From Anoplopoma fimbria (lineage: Eukaryota > Chordata > Actinopteri > Perciformes > Anoplopomatidae), in NCBI RefSeq assembly GCF_027596085.1, contig NC_072456.1, positions 20,872,218-20,936,217 on the forward strand: 64,000 nt of DNA, written 5' to 3'. Below, one piece after another: positions 1 to 29,159 of this stretch. How positions within the stretch are numbered: the stretch's first letter is position 1; every line of letters begins with the position of its first letter. Both the position numbers and the translations under genes were made by a program. The notes beneath the pieces were generated by a model. That model saw only the letters and a list, made by a program, of their open reading frames with translations. It was not told the origin of the DNA and did not search any database.

Positions 1-188
1 GAGGAGAGGTGGTGCAAGGAGAACAAGAGAGTTTTTTTTATATCTGATTCAACTTGTATCAATTTCCACAACTTTTTTTGTCCTGTGTGTTCACATGTAT
101 AAGGCTGAATTTGAATCATGCAGATATCTGAATCTACGATACATAGATTTCAATGCTTGCCCATTTGTTTATGTGGCTTTTTTCCCAC

Positions 189-2617
189 CTTTCCCACGAT
201 GCATTTGTTGCAAGAAGCACAATGGCCCTTGGCTGTGGTTCGTACGCCAATCTTCTCCAAATCAGAGCTCAGCCCTCCCAGCAGCTCATCTATTGTATCA
301 GTTTTCTTGCTCTTGGTCGAGGCGCTTGCGTCTGAAGCTGTTGTGCTGCTTCTGCTGCTCTCCTTGTTCTCTTGTTGTCCACCTTCTGTTTTCCTTTTCA
401 CAGACTGTTTTTGTATAAGAGGTGGTGGGGTTGTTGAAGACACTGGGTCCTGATGAATCAAATACACAGAGATATATGTTGTTTGTGGCTATACATGTTA
501 TTAATGTTTCTTTTAAAAGTCTGTGCACATCAATGCTCCTTTCTTGAAATTCTACTTGAGGCCGTGCAGTGTTTGAATTAGAACAATGCTGCCCTCTGTT
601 GTCAAACCTGGTTAATTTCACTCATGTTTGGAAAGTCTCTTCACTGCACATCCACCATTGGAATAACTGGAACTATTCTGTAAATTATTCTATAACGGAC
701 CAAAATATATACATTTTAATCATTTTGAGACGTGCACTTGCAGACTCTTTACTCACCCCTTGTCCCAGACCCAGCATATCCTGCAAGATAGCGTCCAGCT
801 CCTGAGTGGGAGAGTCAGGAGTCAGGGAAGCTGCCACAGGAGCCGGCAGATCACTAGAACCCAGAGAGGGGCAAATTAGAAACCATAATATCTCAATTTA
901 ACCTGCAAGAATACTAACTAACCGATGAATACTGTACAAATTCCTATTAAGGGAAAACTGTGTCTCTGAACATAATCTGAGGATGATATATGACAATAAT
1001 GTAATGTGGAGTAATGAACTAGGAAACAAATCTAGACAGAAGCCATACATAGATAGGCATGGGGGCATACTTATGGTGTCTTTATATATTATATATAATA
1101 TTTCTGGAATGAGATTTGTCAAAAATTCTGGTAATAAACATTTCTAATGTTGAAATAAAGTTTAAAGTAGTAAGTTACTAAATCAGTAAGATCATTGTCT
1201 ATATAAGGATGCTTTAAATGTGGAAGACTTATAATTATAACAAGTATAATAAGTGCAATTCATTTCAAGCAATCTCCTGTTTCCTATATTCACAGTTTAC
1301 ACAATGATAATGTTAATCAGAGCAACCTTCTTGTGCTTCACCTGTAAACATTGAAGCTGACTGGGACATTTCCCTTTTGGTAAATCCACCGAAAACTGCA
1401 CCTGGCACCTGTGGACAAGATTACAAACTATCTTAGAGAGTAGAGTTGGTTGAGAATAAATTTCAATTTGACTACAACAGAAAAAGGAGATAATGGAGAT
1501 AGTTGTAGTACAAAGTGAGTTTTTATATTTTTCATGGCTTTGTCTTCACCTCTTTACTGGCTGAGTCATTGCTGGTGTTTTCTTTGACACTTTCTGAACT
1601 CGCTGAATTCAGGGCCAACTCCTCCAACAGCAAATCTGCGGCAGGAAACAGGCCATGAATCTTCTAACCACACACATAAACAGAAATACATATGCAAGCA
1701 TGCAGTTTTAACACAACACATTGATTGTGCTCTTTGGATGAGCACTGTTAAAACAGAGGATGTTTTAAGTTTGTTCAGGGTGAAATATTTCCAGTGAAGG
1801 GAGATGGAGTGCACCTCGATGTACAGATAAAGGTAGATTTGTTTGAGGTTGCCTCATGCATGTCAGCTTCCTCAGGAAGTGAAGCTGTGGCAAGTTGCAG
1901 AAGTGAAACTTGTAATAATGTTGCAAGATCTGTGAAAAAGTCAACTCTCCTTCATACATTGTTAACCCACACATCTAAGGAAATTAGGAGAACTTTGTGT
2001 GAATAAAATCTTTCTGGGGAAATAGATAACACGGCTATTTAAAAGCTATTAAAAATAATGAATGTTTTAGCATTATTGTTTTTGACATTTTATCTTCACA
2101 TTTCAGAAAAATTTGAACATCCTCTAATTTATTTTCATAACACAGTGAGTAAATCAATTTGTTGTATTTTTATTCTAAGATATAAGTTGTATGTTTTGAT
2201 GATCAGCGAAGTCCCATCTTATCTTTTTAAACTTTATTTCACCATGATACTATTTTAGAGAGAGTCCTGACTAAAAGGCAGAATAGTTTACAAACAGCAT
2301 ATAGCATGATTTAAATTACAGGACAAAACCAAGACACAGTAACAAAACAGTATGAAAAGAGATTATTTAAATTATTACAGGCTGAACTGCATTTAAAAGT
2401 AAAGCGTACTTGTGGCCTTGGTTTGGGTAACAGAATACATGCTGTAAAGCACGGTCATCTTTTTCTACAATCATTTCTTTTCACTCAACAATCAACATAA
2501 AACACCTTGCACTGAATATTTAAAAATTACAAAAGTAATTTCCTATCTAACAACCTGTCCACTGATTGATTTGAGGACAATCAGCAGCATAAAACACGTC
2601 TTACCGAGCTCGTCCAT
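189..2617 (-). CDS. lpxn: Leupaxin, N-terminal part (gene runs off left edge)
   Basis: Paxillin-family focal-adhesion adaptor, in mammals mainly in leukocytes and osteoclast podosomes. Coding pieces read on the minus strand: 2605-2617 (start codon plus 10 nt), 1550-1635, about 1348-1414, about 743-820, and 189-449. The first two join as MDELDLLLEELAL, an LD1 motif. A later piece has the LD-like ELDAILQDML, and the last has a Ser/Thr-rich linker, IDELLGGLSSDLEKIG (LD motif) and KGHCASCNKCIVGK, the start of LIM1. Human leupaxin reads KGHCASCQKPIAGK there, whereas paxillin differs, which favours lpxn. The border of the fourth piece is uncertain: an acceptor at GGCAG keeps the frame, and one at CTCAG with a shorter third exon also does. 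The remaining LIM domains would lie left of base 1. Confidence 0.86.
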
Positions 2618-2712
2618 GTTGTCTCCTGCTTCCACCACTTGAGAGTGTGGTTTTTCTTTTTTGATGATGGTTAGTTACTAACCAGCTCAAATTCTCATCT
2701 GATCGAAATCAT

Positions 2713-2722
2713 CACTTCCTCT
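2713..2722 (-). promoter_or_regulatory. Possible ETS/PU.1 site upstream of lpxn
   Basis: On the minus strand this reads AGAGGAAGTG, the purine-rich core bound by PU.1-type ETS factors, about 100 bp upstream of the lpxn start codon. Leukocyte genes often rely on such sites. A 10-bp motif occurs by chance often enough that this is only suggestive. Confidence 0.25.
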
Positions 2723-2729
2723 GACAAAG

Positions 2730-4190
2730 GTTTGTTTTCGTTTGTTACTGAAGCAAAACCTTTCTATAGTTAGTATGTGATGTTGCTGTTTCCTTGTTAA
2801 GAGGAAACCAAGAGCAATTTCTTAAACTGAAATTACAGCTGACTTTTCTGTTGTGAAATGTGTTTAAGTCTGATTCAAACACATTATTAACTAGTTGTGC
2901 TTTTATGCATATAATATGTATATTTATGCATATGACAGGATGTTAATAAAACCACAGAATTGGAAACATGATCTCCACTTCAGTTTTTAAATGGAAATGT
3001 TTTTATTTGTATATTTTAATTAAATTAAAAATTAAAAATGCAAAAAAACAAAGAAATGCATTGAAAAACACAATGAAGTGGAAACGAACACAATTTAAGC
3101 AGGATATAAATAAAATAAAAAATAGACTAAAAGTAGACAAGAAATACAATTTCAGAGCTCACTGTCTTTTCACCACTGTTTACACACCACTGATTATCAG
3201 TTTATCAGTAATTAAGAATATCATTTTAACCTCATCAATACACACATAGAGCACAAGTAAAACATAATGTAGCAATGCAATGAGATCTAACATTTCCTGG
3301 TAGCTTTAACTGTACAATATGATGACAGTTATTCAATTATATGATCTTAAGTATGGTGATAACATTTAACAGTAACACAATCCTATTAACATAAAGCAGA
3401 CAAACCCCATGAGAGAAATGGTGTTGACTTTATTTATTTTATAAAGCTAGAAAAAATCAGGACAATGCTTCAAATCCTGTCCCTTCATATTTAATGTTGC
3501 ACTAGTGTTCACTATCTTGGGCTGGGATGATATTCTTAGCAACACTGCAGCCAGCAGAATAACACAGCAGGAGTTCACGACCCTGTGGTAAAATGGTCAC
3601 TTGTAGCTGGTTTTGCTTTTATTTCAGGGTCCTTAAATAGCTTTCTAACTTGGTCGAACTGGGGACACCAACAAAGACATATTTTAGACCACAGATTGTA
3701 ATCTACCAAAATCAAAGGGCATAATTTAAGATTCTGACAGTTGCCACTTTAATTTCATTCAAAGTCACCTGTCTGCGCAGAAACTTGCGTTTTCTCGCAC
3801 CACTTTGGTTGCAACCATTATATCTTGGAGCAGGGGTGTCGATGTTATGTATGATTAAAAAACTTAAAATTAATATGTTATTGTTAAATATAACGTCTCA
3901 GTGATATGAATCTATTGTGTAATGAAAGTAATTTTCCAAAAACATAAGCAAATAAACCTCGGTGATTCATTTGTAACATGTCTAACCCGACCCTGTCCCC
4001 TGCTCGGTGGTTCCGTCTTCTACCGGAAGAGTCGGTGTTTACTGGGCAGCTTTCGCTCCACGTTAGCATCGTTGATTCGCCAAGAAGTTAATAGGAATAT
4101 ATCCGACGCCGTTTTTAAACTAGCAATTGAGTCATATTGGGGGAAAAAAACAAAAAAACAGGATTAGCCACGCCGCGTTTAGCATGTTTA
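2730..4190. other. Intergenic stretch between lpxn and scyl3
   Basis: AT-rich DNA with no ORF resembling a known protein and no exon-like segment that I can support. The short open frames here are low-complexity or AT-biased. The GC-richer end, from about 3960 onward, probably holds the scyl3 promoter. Confidence 0.4.
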
Positions 4191-4303
4191 TTTGAAGGCG
4201 GGATGAGCTACTGACACGCAAAGCAATGACGAGCTGGCTAACGTAGCTAACAACACAGCGTTAGTTCAAACCCAGCAGCGGTGCGTCCACGACAGGGAGA
4301 CAG
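4190..4303 (+). other. scyl3: Probable scyl3 5' UTR exon
   Basis: A GC-richer segment ends in GAGACAG followed by gtaacg, a good donor at 4304. The next acceptor in phase with the scyl3 start is CCCCAG at 4918, so this is probably a non-coding first exon. Its 5' end cannot be fixed from sequence. Confidence 0.45.
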
Positions 4304-4378
4304 GTAACGATGAACACGGTGTCCTCATGCATGCTTAACTAGTGACATGTCATTGACTCATATCACGTTTGCCTTACG

Positions 4379-4389
4379 TGTGTGTGTGT

Positions 4390-4467
<78 letters not shown>

Positions 4468-4491
4468 TGTGTGTGTGTGTGTGTGTGGTAA

Positions 4492-4579
<88 letters not shown>

Positions 4580-4589
4580 TAAATGTGTG

Positions 4590-4627
<38 letters not shown>

Positions 4628-4678
4628 TAAATGTGTGTTATGTGTGTGTGTGTGTGTGTGTGTGGTAAATGTGTGTTA

Positions 4679-4709
<31 letters not shown>

Positions 4710-4725
4710 TGTGTGGTAAATGTGT

Positions 4726-4766
<41 letters not shown>

Positions 4767-4789
4767 TAAATGTGTGTGTGTGTGTGTGT

Positions 4790-4874
<85 letters not shown>
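4379..4874. repeat. (TG)n microsatellite in scyl3 intron 1
   Basis: Nearly 500 bp of TG dinucleotides, broken at intervals by GTAAA and GTTATG interruptions that themselves recur, which suggests higher-order expansion. A 44-bp pyrimidine-rich tract then leads to the scyl3 exon 2 acceptor at 4918. All long open frames here (runs of Val-Cys or His-Thr) come from the repeat. Confidence 0.97.
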
Positions 4875-4875
<1 letters not shown>

Positions 4876-4932
4876 TCTCTCTCTCTCCCTCCCTCTCCCT
4901 TCCTCCCTCCCTCCCCAGGGATAAGCTCGGCC

Positions 4933-11100
<6,168 letters not shown>

Positions 11101-11604
11101 TGACATTTGATTCGTCTGCTTCATCTGGAGCAAAATAACTCCACCACCCAGACTCAAATCCTTGAGATGCTCCACAGAGACATTCAGACATTTAAGATCA
11201 AAGTTACTCCTGTTTTCATTTAATAGCATGATGCAGAAAGTGATAATGATGGACTGAGATTTTGTATAACCTATTCTGGTGGTTCTTGGACATTATCATT
11301 ATCTTTTTGTAAAGATAACTTGCTTTTGAACTGGAAGGATTTGAAGTTGATCAGCAGATGGTGTAATACTTGGGTAAATTAAGCCATTTTCCTGTTTGCC
11401 AACTGGTCCTGAAAGAGGATCCTAATCAGAGGTGACTGTCATGTTGGTATCATCTGCTTCTTCATATTTTTATAAATGTGCCAACTTCACTACTGGCATG
11501 AAAATCAATATACTTTTAAGCAAGACATAACTTGCCAAAATTGTGTCAGGTTTGATTTACAGAAGGGTTGCGCTTTGAATGAATGTGAAATAGAAATTAC
11601 GTAA

Positions 11605-11610
11605 TTTATT
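11605..11610 (-). terminator. firrm: Candidate firrm polyadenylation signal
   Basis: TTTATT on the plus strand is AATAAA on the minus strand, about 410 bp beyond the firrm stop codon. A second candidate is at 11639-11644. If used, the firrm and scyl3 3' UTRs overlap. Confidence 0.3.
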
Positions 11611-11896
11611 AGCTTTTGGTTGCTGGTGAAGTAAAGACTTTATTGTATAAAATATGACCCTGATTATTTTGTTTTTATAAGACATTTGTTGGATATATCT
11701 TATAAAGTTATTGCAATTGTTTAGTGCTACTGACCGCAAGTACTGAACTTGGACTTTCATAAAACACGCCTCTAGCCAATGTGGAACTCAATACAGGAAC
11801 TTTGTATGGCTCAATTTTGATAACTTACCAAGTAAAGACTCCTGTTGGACTCAATGCTATAAAAAAAAGAACAATTGCTTGTATTCAAACAAGTTT

Positions 11897-11902
11897 AATA
11901 AA
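11897..11902 (+). terminator. scyl3: scyl3 polyadenylation signal
   Basis: AATAAA about 800 bp after the scyl3 stop codon, and the first good match in a plausible 3' UTR. The firrm stop codon lies only about 115 bp further, so the two genes converge tightly. Confidence 0.5.
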
Positions 11903-12017
11903 CAACATCAATCAAACAGAACATGTAAAGGTTTAAAAAGTGACTTTTCAGCAGCAGTAAAGTGTGAACAGACTCCACAGGCCTGTTATTCTATAAATGA
12001 ACGAGACTAGTACACAG

Positions 12018-23798
<11,781 letters not shown>

Positions 23799-24189
23799 GA
23801 TGACAGCTGTCCAAACGACAAAAACGACTGAGTCATTCAAAGTGACTCAGTTAAGTATAGCTTTGTCAATATTTTCAGACCAAAACAGTGTTCAGAATGT
23901 GCTTCCTGTTTGAACAACAGAGAGACGAGGCTATATTTCGCTTTGTTAATGATTATTTCGATAATATATATAGTTTCTTACCATAAATGACTTCTGTTCG
24001 GGAACATACAGTCACACCTACGCGTTTGTTTCTCTTGGCAACACCATTGTGTTTTGGTTATTCACTAAAACGTGGGACACAATAAAGAAGAAAGTTGTCT
24101 GTGGGCCGTGCAGTCTTTGCATGGCTTTGCGCGCTGATTGTTTGAATCGGATGTGACGTAGTGCGAGGTGCTGCTCATCAGCCCGCTCT

Positions 24190-24236
24190 GTGATTGGTTG
24201 AAATGTTAGAAATCGAAAGCTTTCAACCAATTGGAA
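24190..24236 (-). promoter_or_regulatory. firrm: firrm promoter region with CCAAT boxes
   Basis: Two inverted CCAAT-type motifs, ATTGG at 24193 and the palindrome CCAATTGG at 24227-24234, lie about 400 bp upstream of the firrm start codon. No TATA box is seen. This fits an NF-Y-driven cell-cycle promoter but is only motif evidence. Confidence 0.35.
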
Positions 24237-24437
24237 AACGCGATGAATGCAAATCGTTGAAAATAACAACTGTCATCATGAGACTGTGAAGAAATGAAGA
24301 AATATAAATACATTCTGCACGCGTAGCCAGATAATATTGTACATCTATCAATAATATACATATTTTTCCAGACATTTACAGTTTATATTTATGTAAATGT
24401 CTGGTTTCATCAGACATATGATGATGGTTTCAAATAT

Positions 24438-24631
24438 TTTTATTTTTATTTTTATTTTTATTTTTATTTTTATTTTTATTTTTATTTTTATTTTTATTTT
24501 TATTTTTATTTTTATTTTTATTTTTATTTTTTTATTTTATTCTTATTGTATAATATGTTTTATTTATTGTCTGTTTCTGTGTAGTGGGCTGCTGCAACAC
24601 CCGAATTTCCCCCATGGGGATCAATAAAGGA

Positions 24632-24669
<38 letters not shown>

Positions 24670-24670
24670 T
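24438..24670 (+). repeat. (TTTTA)n tract and retroposon-like 3' tail
   Basis: About 100 bp of TTTTA units are followed by GGGCTGCTGCAACACCCGAA, then CCCCATGGGGATCAATAAAGG and an (AAT)n run. That order, a GGGAxxAATAAAGG end followed by a short tandem run, is the usual 3' end of a fish LINE-type insertion. No coding part remains. Confidence 0.55.
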
Positions 24671-24699
24671 GCCACACATTCAAGGAAAAAAAAGACATG

Positions 24700-26690
24700 G
24701 GCCAACAATTAAATATATGTTTTTGTAAATAAAGACTTTAAAGATAAAGTTGGGCTTAATTAATGAACATATAAAGAGTAATAAACGATAAGGCTTTCAT
24801 AAGGATTAAATAGCTAAAAGAACTACGAATACACCATATGCTGGTATTGTAGTTACTATAATCCAAATAATGATATCAGATGACTTTATAATGACACATC
24901 AAACTTACATGGCCCCCTGAGGCAGGTCGATGGTCTTCAGGCTATGGAAAGCTCTGCAACTGTAATCTGTAAGGGTTTTCTCTTTGTCCCTTTTACAAGC
25001 AGTTTTTATCCTCTCGTAGTTAGTTTTAACACATATTTGTTTCAGAATTTTCACCCAATGCTTATCCATTTTGACCTGGTGACAAACTTTGTGTCAGAGT
25101 GTTAAAACGAAGCACATAATGGATAAATATTCGAAATGACAATTTACTAGTTACACAGATTGTGACTTGATGTACCTGGCAATATAAAGTACACTCTATA
25201 TGTATATATCTCTAATTAATAAGTAACCACATGTAGGTTGGGCTGAAAATGACTAAGATGTTAAGGAATGTTTAGATTATATTCAAATCAGTTCAGGGAA
25301 GGATGATGAAGGATGAATTTCTCTCGGCCCTGACCTGATTGACTCCATAAAATTAATGTCTGGTGAGCTATTGTTTTACTGATACGATCTTGAGCATTGA
25401 AGTAAATCTCAACACTTTTGCTGCGCCTTTGTTTCCCGACAGAGGTGTTAGCGCCTCATGCTGCAGGAAGGGACTAACTTCTTGTTTAGGAAACAGGACA
25501 GCACATTGATTCTTATCTCTTTCAAATACAATTTATTGCGAGGCTGCTTGCTGTATAGTCTTCTTACACTTGGAAGGAATTATCAAAATACATGCTATTT
25601 TTTTCTCCACTTGATTAACCTGATTTATTAGTTTATGAATCACTTTAGTCTCAACATAACAAGTAATAGTAACAGTCCTATAGAATACAGTTATTTGGCT
25701 ATTATAGGTTGATGAAAAGCATTTGTTTTGGTATACATTATATATAAGTACTTCAAAAGCAAAACAAAACTTGCTACATAAACATAATAACTTTGAAAAA
25801 TGTATTCTGTGGGTTATATTCTGTGAGATTGTAACGATTAAGACGAAGGCCTCAAACTATTTTACATAATTTGCCCTTTGAACCATTACATAGTGAAACA
25901 GACTGATTACTGTTAGGTCATAGACAAATCAACTGTTTCATGTGAAATCTCATTAATTCCAACAGTTTCCAAGAAGAGGGTTGAGTCTAACACGGTATAA
26001 GACTTCTCCCTCCTGTGCTGACCTCCCTGTTTGTAGATAATGGAAAGGTCATCAGTTTATGAAACTTGCTCCGGATTTGAGAGGGAAAACGGAAGGAAGA
26101 TGCTTTTGATTTTTAGGTCACAGGGTCACTCGCCGAATGCAGTCAGTATTGGTGTCTATGTTAAGCCTACTGATGAGGGTCAAGGTGAATGGAGCTCTGT
26201 TTAGTGAGAAGCTAATAATATGGTCAGCAGAGTTCCGCGCCACTCTTCCCTTCTGTTTACTTTACAGCTCACTAGATACGTGGTGAGTCACAAGCAAAAA
26301 AAGAAAGGACTGGCAAGAATGTGCCTAGCTGCTGGAATACAACATGTTCCTTTAAATACCCAGTTATGTGGGAAAAACCCAAAGGAAAAGGATGTAGACT
26401 CTTGTGATATGGATCGTTGAATCTCCTGGGAATATTTTGTGGCTAATTCATGTAACATAGATTTGAAACAACAGCAAATCAGTCGCCTATTTGGAGCCAC
26501 CTGAACAGCCCAGGTATCATCTCTTGCTGTCAGCACAGATTAGAACTTTAGCTTTCTACCTTTCATCCTTAGGATAGATCACAGAATAAATAAATGTGCA
26601 TTACACAACAGATGCTCAGTCGGTCTACCACAGACTGAATTACTTTAGCAACTCTTAGATGCTATATTTTGTTTGACATTCATGATCCAC
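24700..26690. other. Gene-poor AT-rich stretch
   Basis: Apart from the short ORF listed at 24905-25069, I see no protein-like open frame, RNA gene or clear mobile element. The longer open frame near 26220-26420 shows no family resemblance or splice context. Confidence 0.4.
24905..25069 (-). other. Unrecognised 54-codon ORF or exon
   Basis: Starts MDKHWVKILKQIC, is rich in Lys and Cys (three cysteines), and ends LPQGAM-stop. The codon before the stop overlaps a strong donor-like CAT|GTAAGT, and a possible acceptor CACCAG precedes GTCAAAATGG. It could therefore be an internal exon of about 167 nt instead of a complete ORF. Composition suggests an alpha-helical, possibly secreted or nuclear, fragment. 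I do not recognise the family, and it may be chance. Confidence 0.2.
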
Positions 26691-27125
26691 AGAGGATTAT
26701 CATTTGGTGATCCCCTGACTTTTCCTTCTAATGCCGACAGCAGGTCAAGGTATTTACGCATCCTGTAAAATATCTCTACAACCACCTCCCAAATGAAAAA
26801 TGACTTTGGTAATCACATTATTTTCCGCTAGCAACACGATGAGGTTCTTTTTTTCTAAAAGATCAACAACAGTTGGATGGAAAGCCATGAAATTTGATTC
26901 AGGAACTTCATATTCCTTCAACATTTTCTCTAGCACCGTCAATCAGCTTCAATTTGTACCTACATTGGTTTATGATCAAATGCCATTAAAACCTAATGTC
27001 ATCACATCGACCTCAGCTGAACTTTGTATTTAGTGCTAATTAATAAATGTTAGCATGCTGACTTCCTAAACTCAAATGATGGATATGGTTGTCATTCTAC
27101 CTGCTGTGGCTGTAGACTCTTAAGC
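26690..27125 (+). mobile_element. Old dispersed teleost repeat
   Basis: Recognisable worn copy of a very common fish element. Landmarks in order: TTGGTGATCCCCTGACTTTT, TTGGATGGAAAGCCATGAAA, CAATTTGTACCTACATTGG, TTTAGTGCTAATTAATAAAT, GTTAGCATGCTGAC and GTGGCTGTAGACTCTTAA. No coding capacity. A shorter relative lies at 47480-47810. The family is identified from memory of its consensus. Confidence 0.65.
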
Positions 27126-27129
27126 TGTG

Positions 27130-28270
27130 TCTCAAATCCATTCTACAAACTGTCGTAACATACTGTTTTAGCAGTTGGTCTACGAATACCAACCTACTTA
27201 ACAAATTCATACAAACAGGAAATTAAACAGTATGTGTAACATCTGTGATTTAGGAATGTCAATGCGAATTAAAATACACATATATACAAAATGTTTATTT
27301 TAAAAGACTACATACTTACTATTTGATTCAAAAATGTTTTTCAAACCATTTTCACCACCACCCACAATTCATTTAAATTATTTCCATCTGTGAGTAGCAC
27401 CTCAAATTCCTTTGTGCATTGCATTGTGGGAGTGCATGAACAGCACATTCAAAAATTGACTGATTTATTTTGAATCTCTGCTTCAAGTATACTTTATTTT
27501 TTAACCACACAAATAACTAAAAACCTGCTTAGAATTGGTATAGATATGAAACACACTTTTAGTCTTGTTTTTTCTTAGACTGTGGATACAGAAAGGCAGA
27601 CTAGATCTTTTCTCACACAAGTAGTTGTGACTAATGCCTCCCAAAAAGTTAAATAGATATAACTGGAGGGAATTTGGCTGCTCAATGTGGGAAGTAAGAG
27701 ATAATAAGAACAGGCCTTTTTTTTAAATGATAGGACTCAGGCTTTTGTTGTTCTTGTCTCAGATTGTAAGCTCTTACATTTTATTATTTTTTATGACGAT
27801 ACATTATTGTATCGTCTGTAAAGCGCTGTGGGATTCAGTTAGAATTGTATCTTTTTTTTTAGCATTCCAAACACATGAAAGCCTAAAATCATGACAGCAA
27901 GTGAAAGCCCCTCTTATCTGGGTCTGCCTTTTTAAACAAACTTTCCCTCAAGGCAACAGGATATGCTAGTGATTCCAACTGGCTCACCCCTTCCTGTATG
28001 GACTTTACGCTTGACACGCGACCTTCAGTTCTGATAAAGTCAATCAGACACCAAGCGAAAGTAGAGATGAATCATTCGATTTATAAAAGGAAAAAGATAT
28101 TTGCAGAGTTTAAACAAAATCCAGCATATTTTTGGTGTGTACATTTCATAATATGATTTTTTTGTGCTTTCACAGAATCAGAAGAAAACAGATAATGCAA
28201 AATGGTGTACTTGAATTGAAAAACGGTGGGTTGTTTTGAAACTAATAAATAAAGTTAGACATTTAAAATG
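27130..28270. other. Intergenic stretch downstream of phpt1
   Basis: AT-rich, with no supportable gene. The 3' UTR of phpt1 must lie in the right-hand end, but I could not find a canonical minus-strand AATAAA close to the stop codon. Confidence 0.35.
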
Positions 28271-28280
28271 AGATGTAGGT

Positions 28281-29091
28281 TCACTTTTTGTCATCGGACC
28301 AGGTGATCTCATAGTCGCTGTAGGCACTCTTCAACTTCTCTACAGACACAGAATGGTCTGCTTTACCAAACGCCTGAAAATGAATGAGAAAGCATTTACG
28401 TTATCACATTAAAAGTTTACCGAGTATTTGTTGTAGTATATTAATAGTATTTCGATTCAGCTTTTAATGCATTTCTAATCAATTTACTTACAGTTGATTC
28501 TCCAAACACCTTCAGTTTTTTCTCTTTGCTGTTGTGCTCTATCTTCCCTCCTCCGAGGCATTTACACTCCATCCCCAAGGCCTCCATAGCTGGATTGACC
28601 TTCTCAAATATATGATCTGTAAACAATTCAAATAATTCCATCAATCAAAACTTACAAACCGGTTAAGCTGCAGGACAGGACAGTCAAATAAGCAACAATT
28701 TAAAGCATTTTCACTGTCATTAATCTCCCATCTTATCTTCCAAAGCTGCTGCCTCCAATATTTGCAACACATAAGGTTGGCAAGCATTGCATCTGCATGG
28801 TTTGTGCACTTTTTAATGCACATTGCACGTCTACCAAAAGGAACACATGGTTGAGATCGCATCCCATTTCTAATCTACAGCAACTTTTTAGGTCTTGTTT
28901 TGCATGTTGTCTCGAGCCAAACTGAAGCAAACTACAGTTATCAACTCACTGTGATACTCTGCACTTTTTGTGCCCCGGACTATGTCTTTGTGCACTTCGC
29001 CATCTTTCACTTTCACTCTAAGCAGAATGTACTTAAAGGTTCCCTCTGGATCGATCTCAACAACGGGGATTTTCGCCAGAGCGTCTGCCAT
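28281..29091 (-). CDS. phpt1: 14 kDa phosphohistidine phosphatase, complete
   Basis: Small cytosolic enzyme that removes phosphate from phosphohistidine in proteins (ATP-citrate lyase, KCNN4 and TRPV5 are known mammalian targets). Three coding exons in phase: 28950-29091, 28492-28616 and 28281-28373, giving 119 residues (human 125). [20 protein letters not shown] matches the human start. RGTKSAEYH carries the catalytic histidine (His53 of human); the family tryptophan two residues before AEYH is serine here. [11 protein letters not shown] is the family glycine-rich signature, and the protein ends [13 protein letters not shown]. An in-frame upstream ATG at 29145 would add 18 residues; I prefer 29091 because it aligns with the human start. 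Confidence 0.93.
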
Positions 29092-29159
29092 TGTGTCTGT
29101 AGCTTTAGTCAGAGCACTGGAGACAGACAACATGGTGTCACTCATGCCTTTATTTTGGG

